A DNA stretch of 64,000 nt from Pinus tabuliformis (Eukaryota > Streptophyta > Pinopsida > Pinales > Pinaceae): positions 869,445,650 to 869,509,649 of the forward strand of contig CM062810.1 in the NCBI GenBank assembly GCA_031772625.1. The letters are read 5' to 3'. The notes below the pieces were generated by a model. The model was not told the origin of the DNA, searched no databases, and saw only the letters and a program-made list of their open reading frames with translations. Shown one piece after another: positions 11,975 to 23,321 of this stretch (the first letter of the stretch is position 1; each line of letters opens with the position of its first letter). Both the position numbers and the translations under genes were made by a program.

Positions 11975-12824
11975 GTGCATAGACTAGAGGACCTTACAAA
12001 ATCTCTAGGATATCCTAAAGCAATGGCTTATGGAAAGGTGGGTAAAGAATCAAATGAGAATGATGTGGAGGAGTTACGACATTTGTCATTCCATGAAATT
12101 GAAGGGGAAAGGGGCATCAAGGATGGAATTATAACCGATGCACCACAGTTTCTTCTAGTGAAGTTGTGGAAGCATAACATCAGGACAGATGAAAAACCAA
12201 ATCTAGTCTCGATTGGAGACTATTGCAATGAACAAACTACAAAACAGATTTTTGACCTCCTAAGAGAATATGAGGATTTGTTTCCATCGCCTGTTCTGAA
12301 ACTCAAAGGGATCAAGGGAGACCTAGAAGAAATAAAAATTGTACTAAAACCTGAGGCAAAGCTAGTAAAGCACCATCCTTACAGACTGAATCTAAGAGTT
12401 AAAGAAAAAGTGAAGAAATATATAGACAAGATGCTAGAAGCAGGGCTTATTTTTCCAGTGGATGAGGCAGAGTTGGTGAGTCTCATTGTAATACAAAACA
12501 AAAAATATGCTACACAAATAAGGATATGTTGAAAAATTCTTGTCTACATGACCGATTTCCCACACCTTTCAGTGATGATGTTCTCGATAATGTAGAAAGG
12601 AATGAAGCATACTCCTTTACACAAGGATTTTCGGGCTATCACCAAGTCAGAAACGCCAAGGAGGATAATTAGAAAACTACCTTCACCAAAGAATGGGAAT
12701 CCTACGCATATCATGTTATGCCATTTAGTCTTGAGAATGCACCTATAGTATTCTCTAGAATTATAATTTTAGCCTTTAGGGATTACATCCATAGGTTCTT
12801 AGAGGTGTACATGGATGATTGGAC
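11975..12824 (+). pseudogene. reverse transcriptase of element X, 5' two thirds only
   Basis: The open frame 11975-12532 (185 residues) carries the run-in to RT: VLKPEAKLVKHHPYRLN, then KVKKYIDKMLEAGLIFPVDEAE, the typical thumb-proximal start of Tat-type RT. After a stop, 12640-12820 gives a degraded palm with TTFTKEWESYAYHVMPFSLENAPIVFSR and the catalytic YMDDW at about 12806-12820. RT copies element RNA to DNA. The remainder of RT, RNase H and integrase of X is absent: the sequence switches at about 12825 to the gag end of element Y. Confidence 0.65.
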
Positions 12825-13660
12825 ATTGTCGGAAGGAACACAACCAACAGGAGTGTACATTGGACATGGTCTAGACATGCACCATATTCACCAAGGATCA
12901 CACCATTGAACAATGCCCATCACTTCCCAGGCTGAAAGAAGTTTTCAAAGAGGCAAAAGAAGAGATAGAGCCAGTATACTTAATGAACCAACGTCAACAG
13001 TGGAAGGGAAAACCTATAGGTATGTCACCAAACACATCCCAGTTCCTTTCTTCTTCACCATTTAATCAGCAACAAAACCCCAGGGCAACATGAGAAGGCA
13101 AAACACCTTACTCGAATTGGAAATCCCAACCATTCCCTATGACACTATAGCCAACTTAGTCCTTTTCGGGTAATGGCTGGCCAAATTCTCCTTTTACTCT
13201 TGTTTGGCAAGGTAATCCACATCCATCTTAGTGGCCTACCTCTACTTATCAAAATCCAAACTAGTCACCTAATCAACAAAGAATATTGGGGATATCCAAT
13301 ACACCTATGGGAACAGGTCCTGAACCTCAACCTACATTATCAACTCCATATCCATTACAAAGAAATCCTCAGCCTCTTCTGCATCCTCAATTTCCAGCTT
13401 AGCCGAATCTGAATCCCAATAACAGACGATTCAGCTAGTGAAAATTGTCGAAAGCTCAAACTATGAGATTGAACAAAAAGAATGTAATGAACTGAGGTTG
13501 AGTTCATGACGTATCATCACCCCTGTGGAAAATAGAGACCAGCCATCAATTGAGTTAGAAACCCCACCTGTAAATATACCATCAACTGTAATTGACATAG
13601 AAATAAAACAAGGAGAAGATACAGATCAACATAAAGATCCTGAGAAACTCACAGTCACTT
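12825..13660 (+). pseudogene. gag: gag nucleocapsid end of element Y, copy 1 (5' truncated)
   Basis: From about 12825 the sequence matches 41200-41930 (copy Y2) almost base for base with scattered changes. The decayed frame has a short zinc-knuckle-like segment in which C, H and C positions are still visible (compare CTICTKDHTTEQC in Y2), followed by a Gln/Pro/Asn-rich tail near 13020-13430. The gag core and 5' LTR of Y1 are missing, replaced by X sequence. The protease follows. Confidence 0.55.
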
Positions 13661-13672
13661 CTCCCCCATTCC

Positions 13673-14461
13673 TTGACAGGTCTTGTAGGGGAACTAAAAA
13701 ATCTTTTTATTAAAATCCCTCTCCTCTCGACCATCCAAGATATTCCTATTTATGCTAAAATGATTAAAGAGCTATGTGTAAAGAAGCCTGTGAGGAAGGA
13801 AAAAGCTTCACCCACCATTCATGTTTTAGGGACCTTATCTGATTTATTTTTGGGAGGGGAAACTCTGGTAAAGTATGAAGATCCTGGGAATCCCGTAGTT
13901 ATAGTTCAAATATATGGTTGCTCCTTTCCAAACACATTATTTGATCTGTATGTAGCCATTAACATCTTAACAACAAAAACCTATCAGACACTCGGTATTA
14001 CAGCTCTGGAACCAACCACCACCCTGCTAGAACTTGTTGATCATTTGGTGGTAAGGATAGAGGGAACTTTATAGGATATTTTGGTTTCTGTTGATTCATG
14101 GGAGTATCCAACATATTTTCTTGTTATAAACCCAAAGAGTTGATTGGATGGGCACCCTCTGATTTTGGGCCAACCTTGGTTGGCAACAGTCGATGCTTAT
14201 ATAGGCTATCGAGAGGGTAGCATGACTAATGCTAAAGGGGATGTTGTAGAAAATCTTGTTTTATATCCTCCTACCAAACCAAGTCTTCCCATTGTAAGAA
14301 TATGTAAAAAACCACCCACATACCAAGAAGAAAGCATTCGTTCACCACTTACAGTAGCAAAGGCACTTGAATTCAAGAATCAGACTGAAGATGATGTTAT
14401 CAACAAATTTATGAATCAGCCAGCCAATGTGAACAATATAAAATGTCAAATGTTAAAATAA
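13673..14461 (+). pseudogene. protease region of element Y, copy 1
   Basis: Two open stretches (13673-14074 and 14144-14461) carry a retropepsin-like fold: a lead VIVQIYGCSFPNTLFDLYVA in which the catalytic loop of the family (DLGAAI in Y2 at about 42358) has decayed to DLYVAI, then LDGHPLILGQPWLATVDAYI, the conserved flap/C-terminal block. It belongs to the Athila/Tat side of Ty3/gypsy. A stop lies between the two stretches. The same region in Y2 is at 41932-42660. RT follows directly. Confidence 0.6.
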
Positions 14462-15277
14462 ATTCTTGATAATGAAGCCTTGGGAGACCCTTTGAAACAT
14501 ATTGATGATCAACATATATAGAAAATTATTGTTCATAACAGCAAGCCCGTTGAAGTCGAACCAGGCATGGTTTTAAATATTAATGATAGCATGGACAGTG
14601 ACCCATAACAAAAACTCATTAAGGTCCTACAAAAATATAAAGGGACTTTTGCCTAAGAATATCCTGACATGAGGAGAATAGACCCACAGTTATGTAGGCG
14701 TCATATCTACACTGAAAAGGATGCCCATCCTATCAAGTAGCCTCGGTAGAGATTGAATCTGCATCTCAAGGACATCGTAAAAGAAGAGCTATAGAAGGTG
14801 TTGGACATGAATTTCATTTATCCCATTTCATATAGCAAATGGGTCTCTCCATTGGTAGTTGTCCCTATGAAAAATGGGAAGTGGCATATCTGTGTGGATT
14901 ATCGGGAAGTAAGCAAGGCAACATAGAAAGATCACTTCCCTCTTCCATTTATTGATCAAGTCCTTGATACTCTGGCACAAAAATAGTTCTTTTCCTTTCT
15001 AGATGACTTCAGTAGCTGCAATCAGATTCAAATTGCCCCTAAAGACCAAGAAAAAACAATCTTCACCTGTCCGTGGGGTACATTCGCTTACAGAGTTTTA
15101 CCATTTGGCTTATGGAATGCCCCAACTACGTTTCAAATAGCCATACTCATCTTTTTTGCTGACTTGATAAGTGAAGGGCTTGAAGTTTACATGGATGACT
15201 TTACTGCATATGGGGATGACTTTGATCAAGTGCTACAAACATTAGAGAAGGTTTTGGAATGATGCATCGCTATCAAG
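14462..15277 (+). pseudogene. reverse transcriptase of element Y, copy 1, 5' part
   Basis: A decayed RT frame with recognisable blocks: KWVSPLVVVPMKNGKW (near 14835), DHFPLPFIDQVLDTLAQK (near 14930), GTFAYRVLPFGLWNAPTTF (near 15080) and the catalytic EVYMDDF at about 15183-15201. These are typical of the Athila/Tat branch (non-chromovirus Ty3/gypsy). The frame is cut at 15282 by the chromovirus and resumes at 21086. Stops at several Trp and Gln codons show it is not functional. Confidence 0.7.
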
Positions 15278-15282
15278 ATGTG

Positions 15283-15839
15283 TGATCCGGATTTAAACAG
15301 GAACGCAACAAATTACAAAGATAACCATATACACAAAGATGCAGCGGAAATAATACTTCGTTTCATTAATGGAAAATACTGAAATATGCTTACAAACAGA
15401 AATGGAAATGAACTAGCTAGGGCGATGGTAGCTTATCTCTGAGAAGAGATGTGATGGCTACATGCCTCTGAACTGTGTTACAATGAGGCTCGAAGGCCTA
15501 TTTATTGTTGAGAAACAATGGAAAAACCCTTAACATTCCAAAACCTAACCCTAGGAGATGAAACGCCAAACTGTGGGCCCCGTTTGGGGGTAAGTTGGTA
15601 CATCAACTTCCTGGGGTCGTAACTTTGGCATATGATCTCTGTTTGACGCGTACAATAGCTCATTAGATTCCCCAAAAAACATCGTTTAGGGCCTCAAAAT
15701 GGCTCCGGAAGTTCAGGACCCAAAAAACTGCTAAAAATAGTAAGTTGTGCTACAATTAAGGAAACTGAAAATGCTGAGAAAGACAATGGTGGGGGTCCAG
15801 GTGGACTTGGCAGGTGGCCACCAATATCCACCTGGATCA
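15283..15839 (-). repeat. 3' LTR of the chromovirus
   Basis: 557 bases matching 20467-21080 with eight substitutions (seven transitions). It lacks the 57 bases found in the other LTR between TTAG and ATTCCCC; the deleted block includes an 18-base palindrome. Ends are TGATCC and GGATCA. Confidence 0.93.
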
Positions 15840-15850
15840 TTCCTCCCCCC
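15840..15850 (-). promoter_or_regulatory. polypurine tract of the chromovirus
   Basis: On the minus strand this reads GGGGGGAGGAA, directly before the 3' LTR start TGATCC and directly after the polyprotein stop codon (15851-15853). It is the plus-strand primer of reverse transcription. Confidence 0.85.
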
Positions 15851-17308
15851 TTAGGAAGCAATGGTCCCCATTGCGTTGAGCTCCTCCATGAGATGAGGAA
15901 ATTTCTGCTGAACTTGTTCCCTGGTGAGCCACTTGCCCTGCTGAAGGAGTTGGCCTGCTTTGACAACTCGATACAGTTGGATATTCTGTTGGCGAGTGTT
16001 CTTGATCTGTGTGTCCATGATCCGATCAGTTGCAGCTTGTTCCATGCAATCTGGATTTAATTCTGTGGGTTTGAGCTGTTCTGCAATGTCGGATGTGTCT
16101 AGCAATGGTGGAAAGTATGGCCGAAGGCGGTCCACATTGAATACTGGGTGCAGGCCAAGGAATGGGGGAATGATGAGCTCAAATGCATTGTCTCCCATAG
16201 CCTTAGTAATGGTGTAAGGACCATATCGGAGTGGTCTCAATTTCTGATAGGCTCCAGTAAGGCGTTCCTTTTGCAAATGCAACCAGACTTTGTCGCCCAC
16301 CTGAAACTTGTGTGGCACCCGATGTTGATCATGTCGCTGCTTGTACTTGGCATTTGATTTCTCAAGAATGTCATGGACCTGCTGGCGAATATGTTGGATG
16401 CGCTCAATGAAGCTGGTGGCCTTATCTGTTTCAGACTAGACATGAGCTGAATTCATGTGAGTAGCTGCAAGTGGCATGGCCACATCAATGGGGCATAGTG
16501 GCTGGAATCCCAAACCCACCTGAAAAGGGCTATGGCCAGTGGAGCTGTGAAGAGTTCAGTTGTAGCTGTGCTGAACGTAGGGGAGGCTCTCGTCCCATGT
16601 GCGTGGATGCTTTGAGTTATACATGCGCAGAATGTGCACAATCATCCTATTGACAACCTCTGTCTGGCCATCAGTTTGAGGATGGAAGGCTGTGGACTTC
16701 GTGAGTTTGGTGTCCAGCATTGACCAGAGACTGGACCAAAAGGTGCTGAGAAATCGACTGTCCCGATCTGAGATGATAGACTGTGGGATCCCAAAGTGCA
16801 CCCACACTCGTTCAAAGAAAAGTTTAGCAGTGGCTTCTGCTGTGATATTCTTCTTGCAGGCCATCATAATGGCCATCTTTGAGAACCTGTCGACGACCAC
16901 AAAAACACAGTCATTTCCATGCTTAGTGGAAGGAAGGCCTGACATGTAATCCATGGAGATGGATTCCCAAGGTCGATTAGGGGTAGGCAACAGGGTATAG
17001 AGGCCTTGCTTCTTAATGGTCGGTTTGGCAATGGCACAGGAAGTACATGATCGGATGTACTTCCCAACATCCTGTCGAAGATTCGGCCAATAGAAATAGT
17101 TTTGCAGTACTGCCACTGTTTTCTCGACCCCGAAATGCCCAGCAACCCGACTGTAGTGTGCTTCCCAAATCATCTTGGCACGCTCGCTTGAAGAAACACA
17201 AAGGTGACCAAGGTGGCATAATATGGCATCCTGGAGGTGAAAATCTGCAACCTGCCGACCCTCCAAGAGTGTCTGGTATGTGTGGCCGAATTCTGGGTCG
17301 CTTTTCTA
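15851..17308 (-). pseudogene. chromovirus integrase and chromodomain-like C-terminus
   Basis: Integrase inserts the element cDNA. The zinc-binding N-terminus is visible at about 17170-17040 (two His then CTSC). The core has D in MDYMSGLP (near 16945), D in IISDRDSRF (near 16775) and E in DGQTEVVNR (near 16665), so the DDE triad is intact in sequence. The C-terminus holds a GDKVWLHLQKERL-type GPY/F domain (near 16280-16180, with YGPYTI) and a diverged chromodomain-like tail (about 16020-15860, KWLTREQVQQKFPHLMEEL). Stops at 17306-17308, 16556-16558 and 16436-16438 disrupt it, in the same frame as the rest. A chromodomain would aim insertion at particular chromatin; here it lacks the usual aromatic cage residues as far as I can see. 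Confidence 0.85.
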
Positions 17309-19204
17309 GAGAAGTGGCCAATCAGAAGTCTCGTGCCCGCAAGAGTTGAGCACAGTGGTTAGCGCCATGATCGGTGGTCGACTGAGGCAATCTGCAACAT
17401 TATTGGTGCTACCCTTTTTATACTTGATATTCAAGTGAAACTGTTGCAGGTATGTAGACCACTTCTGATGGCGATCATTCTGCAATTTCCCTTGGGTCTA
17501 TATGAACTGCAGAGGTCGGTGGTCTGTGTGGATGACCGTTTCCTTCCCCAAAATGTAATGCTTCCATTGTCGGCAGGCCTGTACAATGGAATACATCTCT
17601 TTATCATAAGTGGGGTACTTCCGTACTGTGTCTGAAAGTGTTTCACTATGATATGCCACTGGATGTCCATGTTGAGTAAGGACTGCCCCAATAGCATAGT
17701 TAGAAGCATCTGTCTCGACCTCAAATGGTTGTTGTAAATCTGGTAACGCGAGCACTGGTGCCATGCAGAGGCGATCCTTCAACTCCCTGAATGCCTTCTA
17801 TTGAGATTCAGACCAAAAGAATTTTTCTTTCGCCCCGCCCTTGGTGACTTGACTCAAGGGCCAAGAAATATGAGAAAATCCCAACACAAACCTGCGGTAG
17901 AAGTTGGTAAGACCTAGAAAGCTGCGGAGCTCTGTTAGAGTGGTTGGAGAGGGCCAATCCCGAATGACTTAGACCTTGGCTGGATCGACATGCACCCCCT
18001 GTTCATCAATGATGTATCCCAGATACTGAACCTCGGTCATGCCAAAAGTGCATTTCTCCAAATTGGCACATAGCTTGTGTTGCCGCAGTGTTTGGAGAAC
18101 CTGTCGGATGTGGTGGAGGTGCTCTTCCCAACTCTGGCTGAAGATCAGAATGTCATCCAAGTATACTACTACAAAGGAGTTGGTGAATGGCCGCAAGATG
18201 TCATCCATTAGCCTCATAAAGGTTGCAGGAGCATTCGTCAATCCGAAAGGCATGACCAACCATTCGAAGAGGCCCTCCTTGGATTTGAAGGCAGTCTTCC
18301 ACACATTTGAGGGTTCAATTGGTACCTGGTGATATCCTGACTTCAGATCGATCTTGCTGAAATATTTCGCCCCCTTTAGTTGGTCTAGGAGGTCATCAAT
18401 CCGCGGGATCGGGTACCTATTACGGACAGTGATCTTGTTCAGCGCCCGATAGTCAATACAGAGTCTCCACGTCCCATCGTTCTTCTGTACCAACACTATC
18501 GGGCTCCCACAGGGCGAAGAACTCGGACGGATGTGACCTTTCTGCAGGAGCTCCTGAATCTGCCTCTTGATTTCATTATTCTCCAGAACGGAGTGCCGAT
18601 AAATTGGTCCATTGGGTAGCGGCGCACCTGGGGTCAGATCAATGGAGTGCTTGACTTGACAGTGCAGAGGAACCCCTGCCGAGGAGGTGAAGATGTCTTC
18701 GTACTCCTCCACAATCTTGTCCATCTGTAGCTGCCGTGCAGAGGGACCCTGTTTGGAGGCCGCGGCCTCTGTCTTCTTCTTCCCTTGAGGGCATATCATC
18801 AGGAAAACAAATTTCCTGGTTTTGGAAATGATCTTACAGCATTGTTTTGCAGTAATCAAAGAGATGGCGGCAGGTGGTGCTACCTCTGGTATCCTGAACA
18901 ACTTATTTCCCAATGTAATAATAACAGCACGGGGCCTTGATTCATACACAGCATGTCGCTTCCACAAGTATGGTTGTCCTAGTAATACATCACAAACTTC
19001 AAGGGGAGCAATGTCACACAATACCTCATCCGTGAAGGGCTTGATGTTGTATGGAAGGTGACACTGCTGGCTCACGCGGAGATCTCTCCCTTGGTGAAGC
19101 CACCCAATGGTGTATGGTTGTGGATGTGCTGTGGTCGGTAAGCCCAACCGCTTCACGACCTCTGCCAAAATGAGGTTCTTTTGACTCCCGCTATCAACAA
19201 TGAA
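17309..19204 (-). pseudogene. chromovirus protease, reverse transcriptase and RNase H
   Basis: The long open frame ending at 17969 contains the protease active site FIVDSGSQ (about 19200-19180), then RT with KIDLKSGYHQV (near 18340), PFGLTNAPATF (near 18230) and the catalytic VVYLDDILIF (about 18175-18145), all typical of Ty3/gypsy. RNase H follows with D in EVETDASNYAIG (near 17715), E in YDKEMYSIV (near 17605) and D in IHTDHRPL (near 17520), the DED set. Stops at 17969-17971 (TAA), 17798-17800 (TAG) and 17498-17500 (TAG) cut RT from RNase H and RNase H from integrase, without any shift of frame. Together these enzymes mature the polyprotein and make cDNA in the particle. Confidence 0.9.
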
Positions 19205-20425
19205 CTGTATCGGGGAGCCCTTTACCCACATCTGGGAGTGGAAGAGACGCTCCTCCTCCTCTGGATCTTCGGGTTCATTTTTCTGGATCTTTGCGGTAGC
19301 AACAGTGGCGCTGGGATCTGCATCAATGATCTGCTTCCCTTTTTCATACCCCTTATCGGGTTCTGACTTAGAGTCAGAAAATGCATCTGATTCTGAAACC
19401 TTTAGCTCAGCCACCAGTGACTGCTTGGCCCGACACTCACTTGTGTTGTGAGTGGAGCTCTTATGGAACTCGCACCATTTTCCAGTGTCCTTTCTCGGCT
19501 TCATGGCGTTGCTCTTTGCTTGCAGCTTCGGCTGGTTGTCTTGGGCTGTCTCGCCTTGGCTTTGTCCTTTGTTCTGTGGTTTAGGGGCACCTTTCCCCTG
19601 CTTTGGATTCGCAGATCCAAAGTCTCGCTTCTTTTGTTTAAACTTCTGCTCGACCTTGACGGCATACCGGTATGCTGCGCTGAGCGAGGGGATGTTTAGG
19701 AACTGTATTTCTTCCTGGATGTACTTGTGCAGGCAGCCACGGTATTTGAGTATCAAATGTTGCTCTGAATCCTTGATACCCAACTTTGTGCGAAGGGTAT
19801 GGAAAAGATTGGTGAACTCTGGCACGTCTTGGTCCCTTCCCTGCCGCAGCGTGGTCCACTTTATGTATTCATCCTCATAGCTTCCGACAGGGTAGTACTA
19901 CTCCTTGATGGCATCCCGGAACGAATCCCAGGTGGGTGCGGCTGAAAATAGTGAGCCAGTACTTTCATCCTTCTGCTCGCAGTAGGTTTCCCACCAGTCC
20001 TTGACGTGGGGGGCTGCTTTGAGAAGAGCAAAAACAATCTTTTCCCGACTCGAAAATTCATGAACAGAAAAATAACCCTCTAGCAGATTTATCCATTTAT
20101 CTATGGCATCGGCGTCTATCTGACCCTCGAATATGGGGATTTCAAAATTAACTTGTACCTTAAAGGGTGTGGCGTTTCCAGAGGAGCTACTGGAAGCCGA
20201 TGCGCCGCTTCTGGGTAGCCACTGAAGGATCTACGCAAAGCTGTCCATCATCGCGTTCCGTTGTTGCTCGAGCGCTTCTTCGAGCAAGATTTTGATGGGA
20301 TCTCCTGCCCCCTCGTCTTTCTTCTCGTCCTCCATGGGAGGCCGTCGGGATTTTCGAGGCTGGTCTTGCAAAGGTTCAACCAGTTCAAGCCCTAACTCCT
20401 TATATCCCGACCTTGTTGGGGACAT
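19205..20425 (-). pseudogene. gag: chromovirus gag
   Basis: Starts at an ATG at 20425, just 28 bases inside the primer binding site. The capsid domain lies at about 20160-19650 (FEGQIDADAIDKWINLLEGY; ALLKAAPHVKDWW). The nucleocapsid has an unusual CEFHKSSTHNTSEC finger near 19470-19430, in which the second position is His rather than Cys (CX2HX4HX4C), flanked by Lys/Gln-rich sequence. Stops at 20231-20233 and 19898-19900, both TAG, break the frame; no shift is seen. The same frame runs on into protease, so gag and pol formed a single ORF. Confidence 0.85.
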
Positions 20426-20453
20426 GCAAAGAAAAACAGAGAAAAAGCAGACC

Positions 20454-20466
20454 GCTCTGATACAAC
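20454..20466 (-). promoter_or_regulatory. primer binding site of the chromovirus
   Basis: On the minus strand this reads GTTGTATCAGAGC just after the 5' LTR end. TGGTATCAGAGC is the usual site complementary to initiator methionine tRNA, so this is that site with one change (TTG for TGG). Confidence 0.8.
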
Positions 20467-21080
20467 TGATCCGGATTTAAACAGGAATGCAACAAATTAC
20501 AGAGATAACCATATACACAAAGATGCAGCGGAAATAATACTTCGTTTCATTAATGGAAAATACTGAAATATGCTTACAAACAGAAATGGAAATGAACTAG
20601 CTAGGGCGATGGTAGCTTATCTCTGAGAAGAGATGTGATGGCTACATGCCTCTGAACTGTGTTACAATGAGGCTCGAAGGCCTATTTATTGTTGAGAAAC
20701 AATGGAAAAACCCTTAACATTCCAAAACCTAACCCTAGGAGATGAAACACCAAACTGTGGGCCCCGTTTGGGGGTAAGTTGGTACATCAACTTCCCGGGG
20801 TCGTAACTTTGGCATATGATCTCCGTTTGACGCGTACAATACCTCATTAGAAAGATCTATCTGAGCACTATCATTGTTGGAACAGGCAACACTAGTGTTG
20901 CCCCCGGATTCCCCAAAAAACGTCGTTTAGGGCCTCAAAACGGCTCCGGAAGTTCAGGACCCAAAAAACTGCTAAAAATAGTAAGTTGTGCTACAATTAA
21001 GGAAACTGAAAATGCTGAGAAAGACAATGGTGGGGGTCCAGGTGGACTTGGCAGGTGGCCACCAATATCCACCTGGATCA
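20467..21080 (-). repeat. 5' LTR of the chromovirus
   Basis: 614 bases. It has the full form with the 57-base block at about 20851-20907 that the other LTR lacks. Several differences from the 3' LTR sit at CpG sites and read CG in one copy and TG or CA in the other, as expected from cytosine methylation decay. Confidence 0.93.
20885..20902. repeat. perfect 18-base palindrome in the 5' LTR
   Basis: GGCAACACTAGTGTTGCC reads the same on both strands. It sits in the 57-base block deleted from the other LTR. A cruciform or hairpin at this point could explain the loss; a protein-binding role in the LTR promoter is possible but not shown. Confidence 0.8.
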
Positions 21081-21085
21081 ATGTG

Positions 21086-23193
21086 TTTAAGAAATTTCAA
21101 GTGTCCCATGATGATGACCAAATGTGTAATCCTGGGAAATTACATTTTTGTAGCAGGGATATAAGTAGATCCAGCAAATATACAAGTAATCCTTTTACTA
21201 CCTACACCCTGCACTCAAACGGAGGTACGTAGCTTCCTTGGATATGCAGGCTATTATTGTAGGTTTCTAAAAAAAATTTATAAATTGTTGTACCTTTATA
21301 TGTTTTAACAAGAAATGTTGACTTTAAATGGTCTAACAAATGTGACACAGCTTTTACATATTTAAAGAAACTAGTTTCAACGGCACTAGTATTACATGAA
21401 CCTAACAGGGAGCTTCCCTTTCACATCTCCATGGACACATCAGATGCAGCAATAAGCATTGTCCTCAGCCAAGAGGAGGACATAAAACCTTATGCTATAT
21501 ATTATATCAGCAAAAATCTTACTGCTACTAAACTTAATTATACAGTAACATAAAAGGAATTCTTAGCTGTCATTTATGCCCTAAATAAATTTAGACATGA
21601 TATAACTGGCTATCATGTTTTTCTGTATACTTATCATTCTGCCATTAGGTACTTAGCAAACAAACCTATTACAAATGGTCAAGTGACTCGTTGGTTGTTT
21701 CTTTTGCAGGAGTTTGATATCACCATCAAAGATCGTTTGTGGAAGGAAAACCCAATCGTTGATTTTCTCTCTTGATTTCCAAAGGTAAATGATTCATTGG
21801 TATTGGATGACCAATTTCCAGATGAACATTTGTTTCTTATAATAGTCAAAATGCCATGGTATGCAGATATAGCAAACTTTATGATAGTAGTAAAGTTGCC
21901 CAAGCACTTGACAGCAAGGGAAAGGAAATAGATTGTCCAATGCAGTGCCCTATTTTCTTGGATTGGCGGATACCTTTTTCACACAAGGTCTACTATGTGT
22001 ATATGCAAATGCATTCGTGAGGATGAAATTTATGAAATCTTGAAGGCTTGCCATGATGAGCTCTACAAAGGACACTTCACAAATCATAGGATAGTGCATA
22101 AGGTACTACAAATGGGCTATTATTGGCCCACTATTTTTAAATATGCTAAGAATTATGCCGAGGCTTGTGATAGTTGCCAAAGGATGGGCCGACTTGGTCA
22201 ATCTGATGAAATTCCACTGTAGCCCCAACTAGTAATAGAATCCTTTGAATGATGGGCATTGGATTTTGTTGGCCCATTTCATCCGCCATCAAACAAAAAG
22301 GCCTATATACTGGTCGCCACAGGTTATGTAATGAAGTTGGTAGAAACAGTAGATTTTCCAAGAGCTACAGAAGAAGTTGTAATTAATTTCCTTTTTGGGC
22401 TATTTGTGCTGTATGGTTTACCTTGGGAAGTGATAACGGATGGAGGAGGGAAATTTGTAGGACACAAGATTACATCCACTCTAAGAAACCACCACATTAT
22501 ACATAGAGTCACTTCTTCATATCACCCGTAGGCGAATGGGCAAGTTGAAAGCACCAATAAGGTCATCGAAGCAATTCTGACCAAGACGGTCTCAACACAT
22601 CGGCAGGACTGGGATGCTAGACTGCCAGAGGCCTTGTGGGCCTACCACACAACTTGGGGAAATACTATTGGATATTCTCCATACCAACTTATATTTAGCA
22701 AAGAACCTATCTTTCCTATTGAATTTGAAATAAAGACTCTACAAACAACCCAGGAAGTGGGATTGGATCTGACAGAAGCGCAAACCAACCGACATCAACA
22801 AATAAAAGAATTGGAGAGGCTTGACTACTTGCTATACAATGCAGTGAAATTATTCAGCAGTAAAGAGTGAAGTGGAACGATAGCCTTATTAAAAAGAAGA
22901 CGTTTCAGAAAGGAGATGGGGCACTTCTCTATGACTTTAGATTCCAAGACCTTCCAGGCAAGTTACAGACAAGTTGGCTTGGCCCCTATGAAATTCAAGA
23001 AGTACATAACAATGTTACCCTCACTTTGACTACCATTGATGGGTCTGGCCATTCTTTTAAGGTGAATGGTCATTGGGTGTGTCTTTATCACAAACCACTC
23101 ACCAAGGAATCTTTTTGTGAACAGGTACGTGATGACCCCACTACGAAAATTCTAGCTGCAGGGAGTAATGACCCTACAACTTTGCTCTCGTGA
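21086..23193 (+). pseudogene. end of RT, RNase H and integrase of element Y, copy 1
   Basis: Continues the Y1 RT after the chromovirus. RNase H blocks are visible: PFHISMDTSDAAISIVLSQE (near 21420) and a decayed E and D in the next blocks. The integrase is well marked: HHCC zinc finger (22040-22190, ending CDSCQRMG), ALDFVGPFHPP (near 22257), VITDGGGKFVG (near 22430) and NGQVESTNK (near 22535), giving a D-D-E set. The GPY/F-like end WLGPYEIQEVHNN lies near 22975, followed by VCLYHKPLTKE. These fit Athila/Tat-type elements, not chromoviruses. Stops occur near 21770, 22220 and 22530, and a frameshift near 22865. Confidence 0.75.
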
Positions 23194-23321
23194 AATTGTA
23201 TCTTTCTTTAGCTATAAATAATGTATGTATTCTTTTATGATTGATTGCAATCTAGTTAGGAATCACCATGTAAATATGAGGATTTCTCTTGCCTTTGGGT
23301 GTTTTTAATGAGTTTTATAAA
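23194..23321 (+). other. spacer after Y1 pol
   Basis: Short AT-rich stretch with no gene seen, between the end of pol and the TTCAATC repeat array. Confidence 0.4.

Larger units (their letters stand above)
15283..21080 (-). mobile_element. complete chromovirus-type Ty3/gypsy retrotransposon, minus strand
   Basis: A full-length insertion of 5.8 kb: 3' LTR 15283-15839, coding region 15851-20425, 5' LTR 20467-21080. It is flanked by the perfect 5-bp duplication ATGTG (15278-15282 and 21081-21085), and LTR ends form TGATCC/GGATCA. Domain order is gag, protease, RT, RNase H, integrase and a degenerate chromodomain-like tail, as in plant chromoviruses. All parts lie in one frame of about 1525 codons interrupted by eight in-frame stops and no frameshift. 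The LTRs differ by only eight substitutions I can count plus one 57-bp indel, so it is young compared with its host. It inserted into the RT of Y1. Confidence 0.93.

Noticed and set aside
19181-19880. Several long plus-strand ORFs across the chromovirus
   Set aside because: They are shadows of the minus-strand gag-protease-RT frame, whose motifs are clear.
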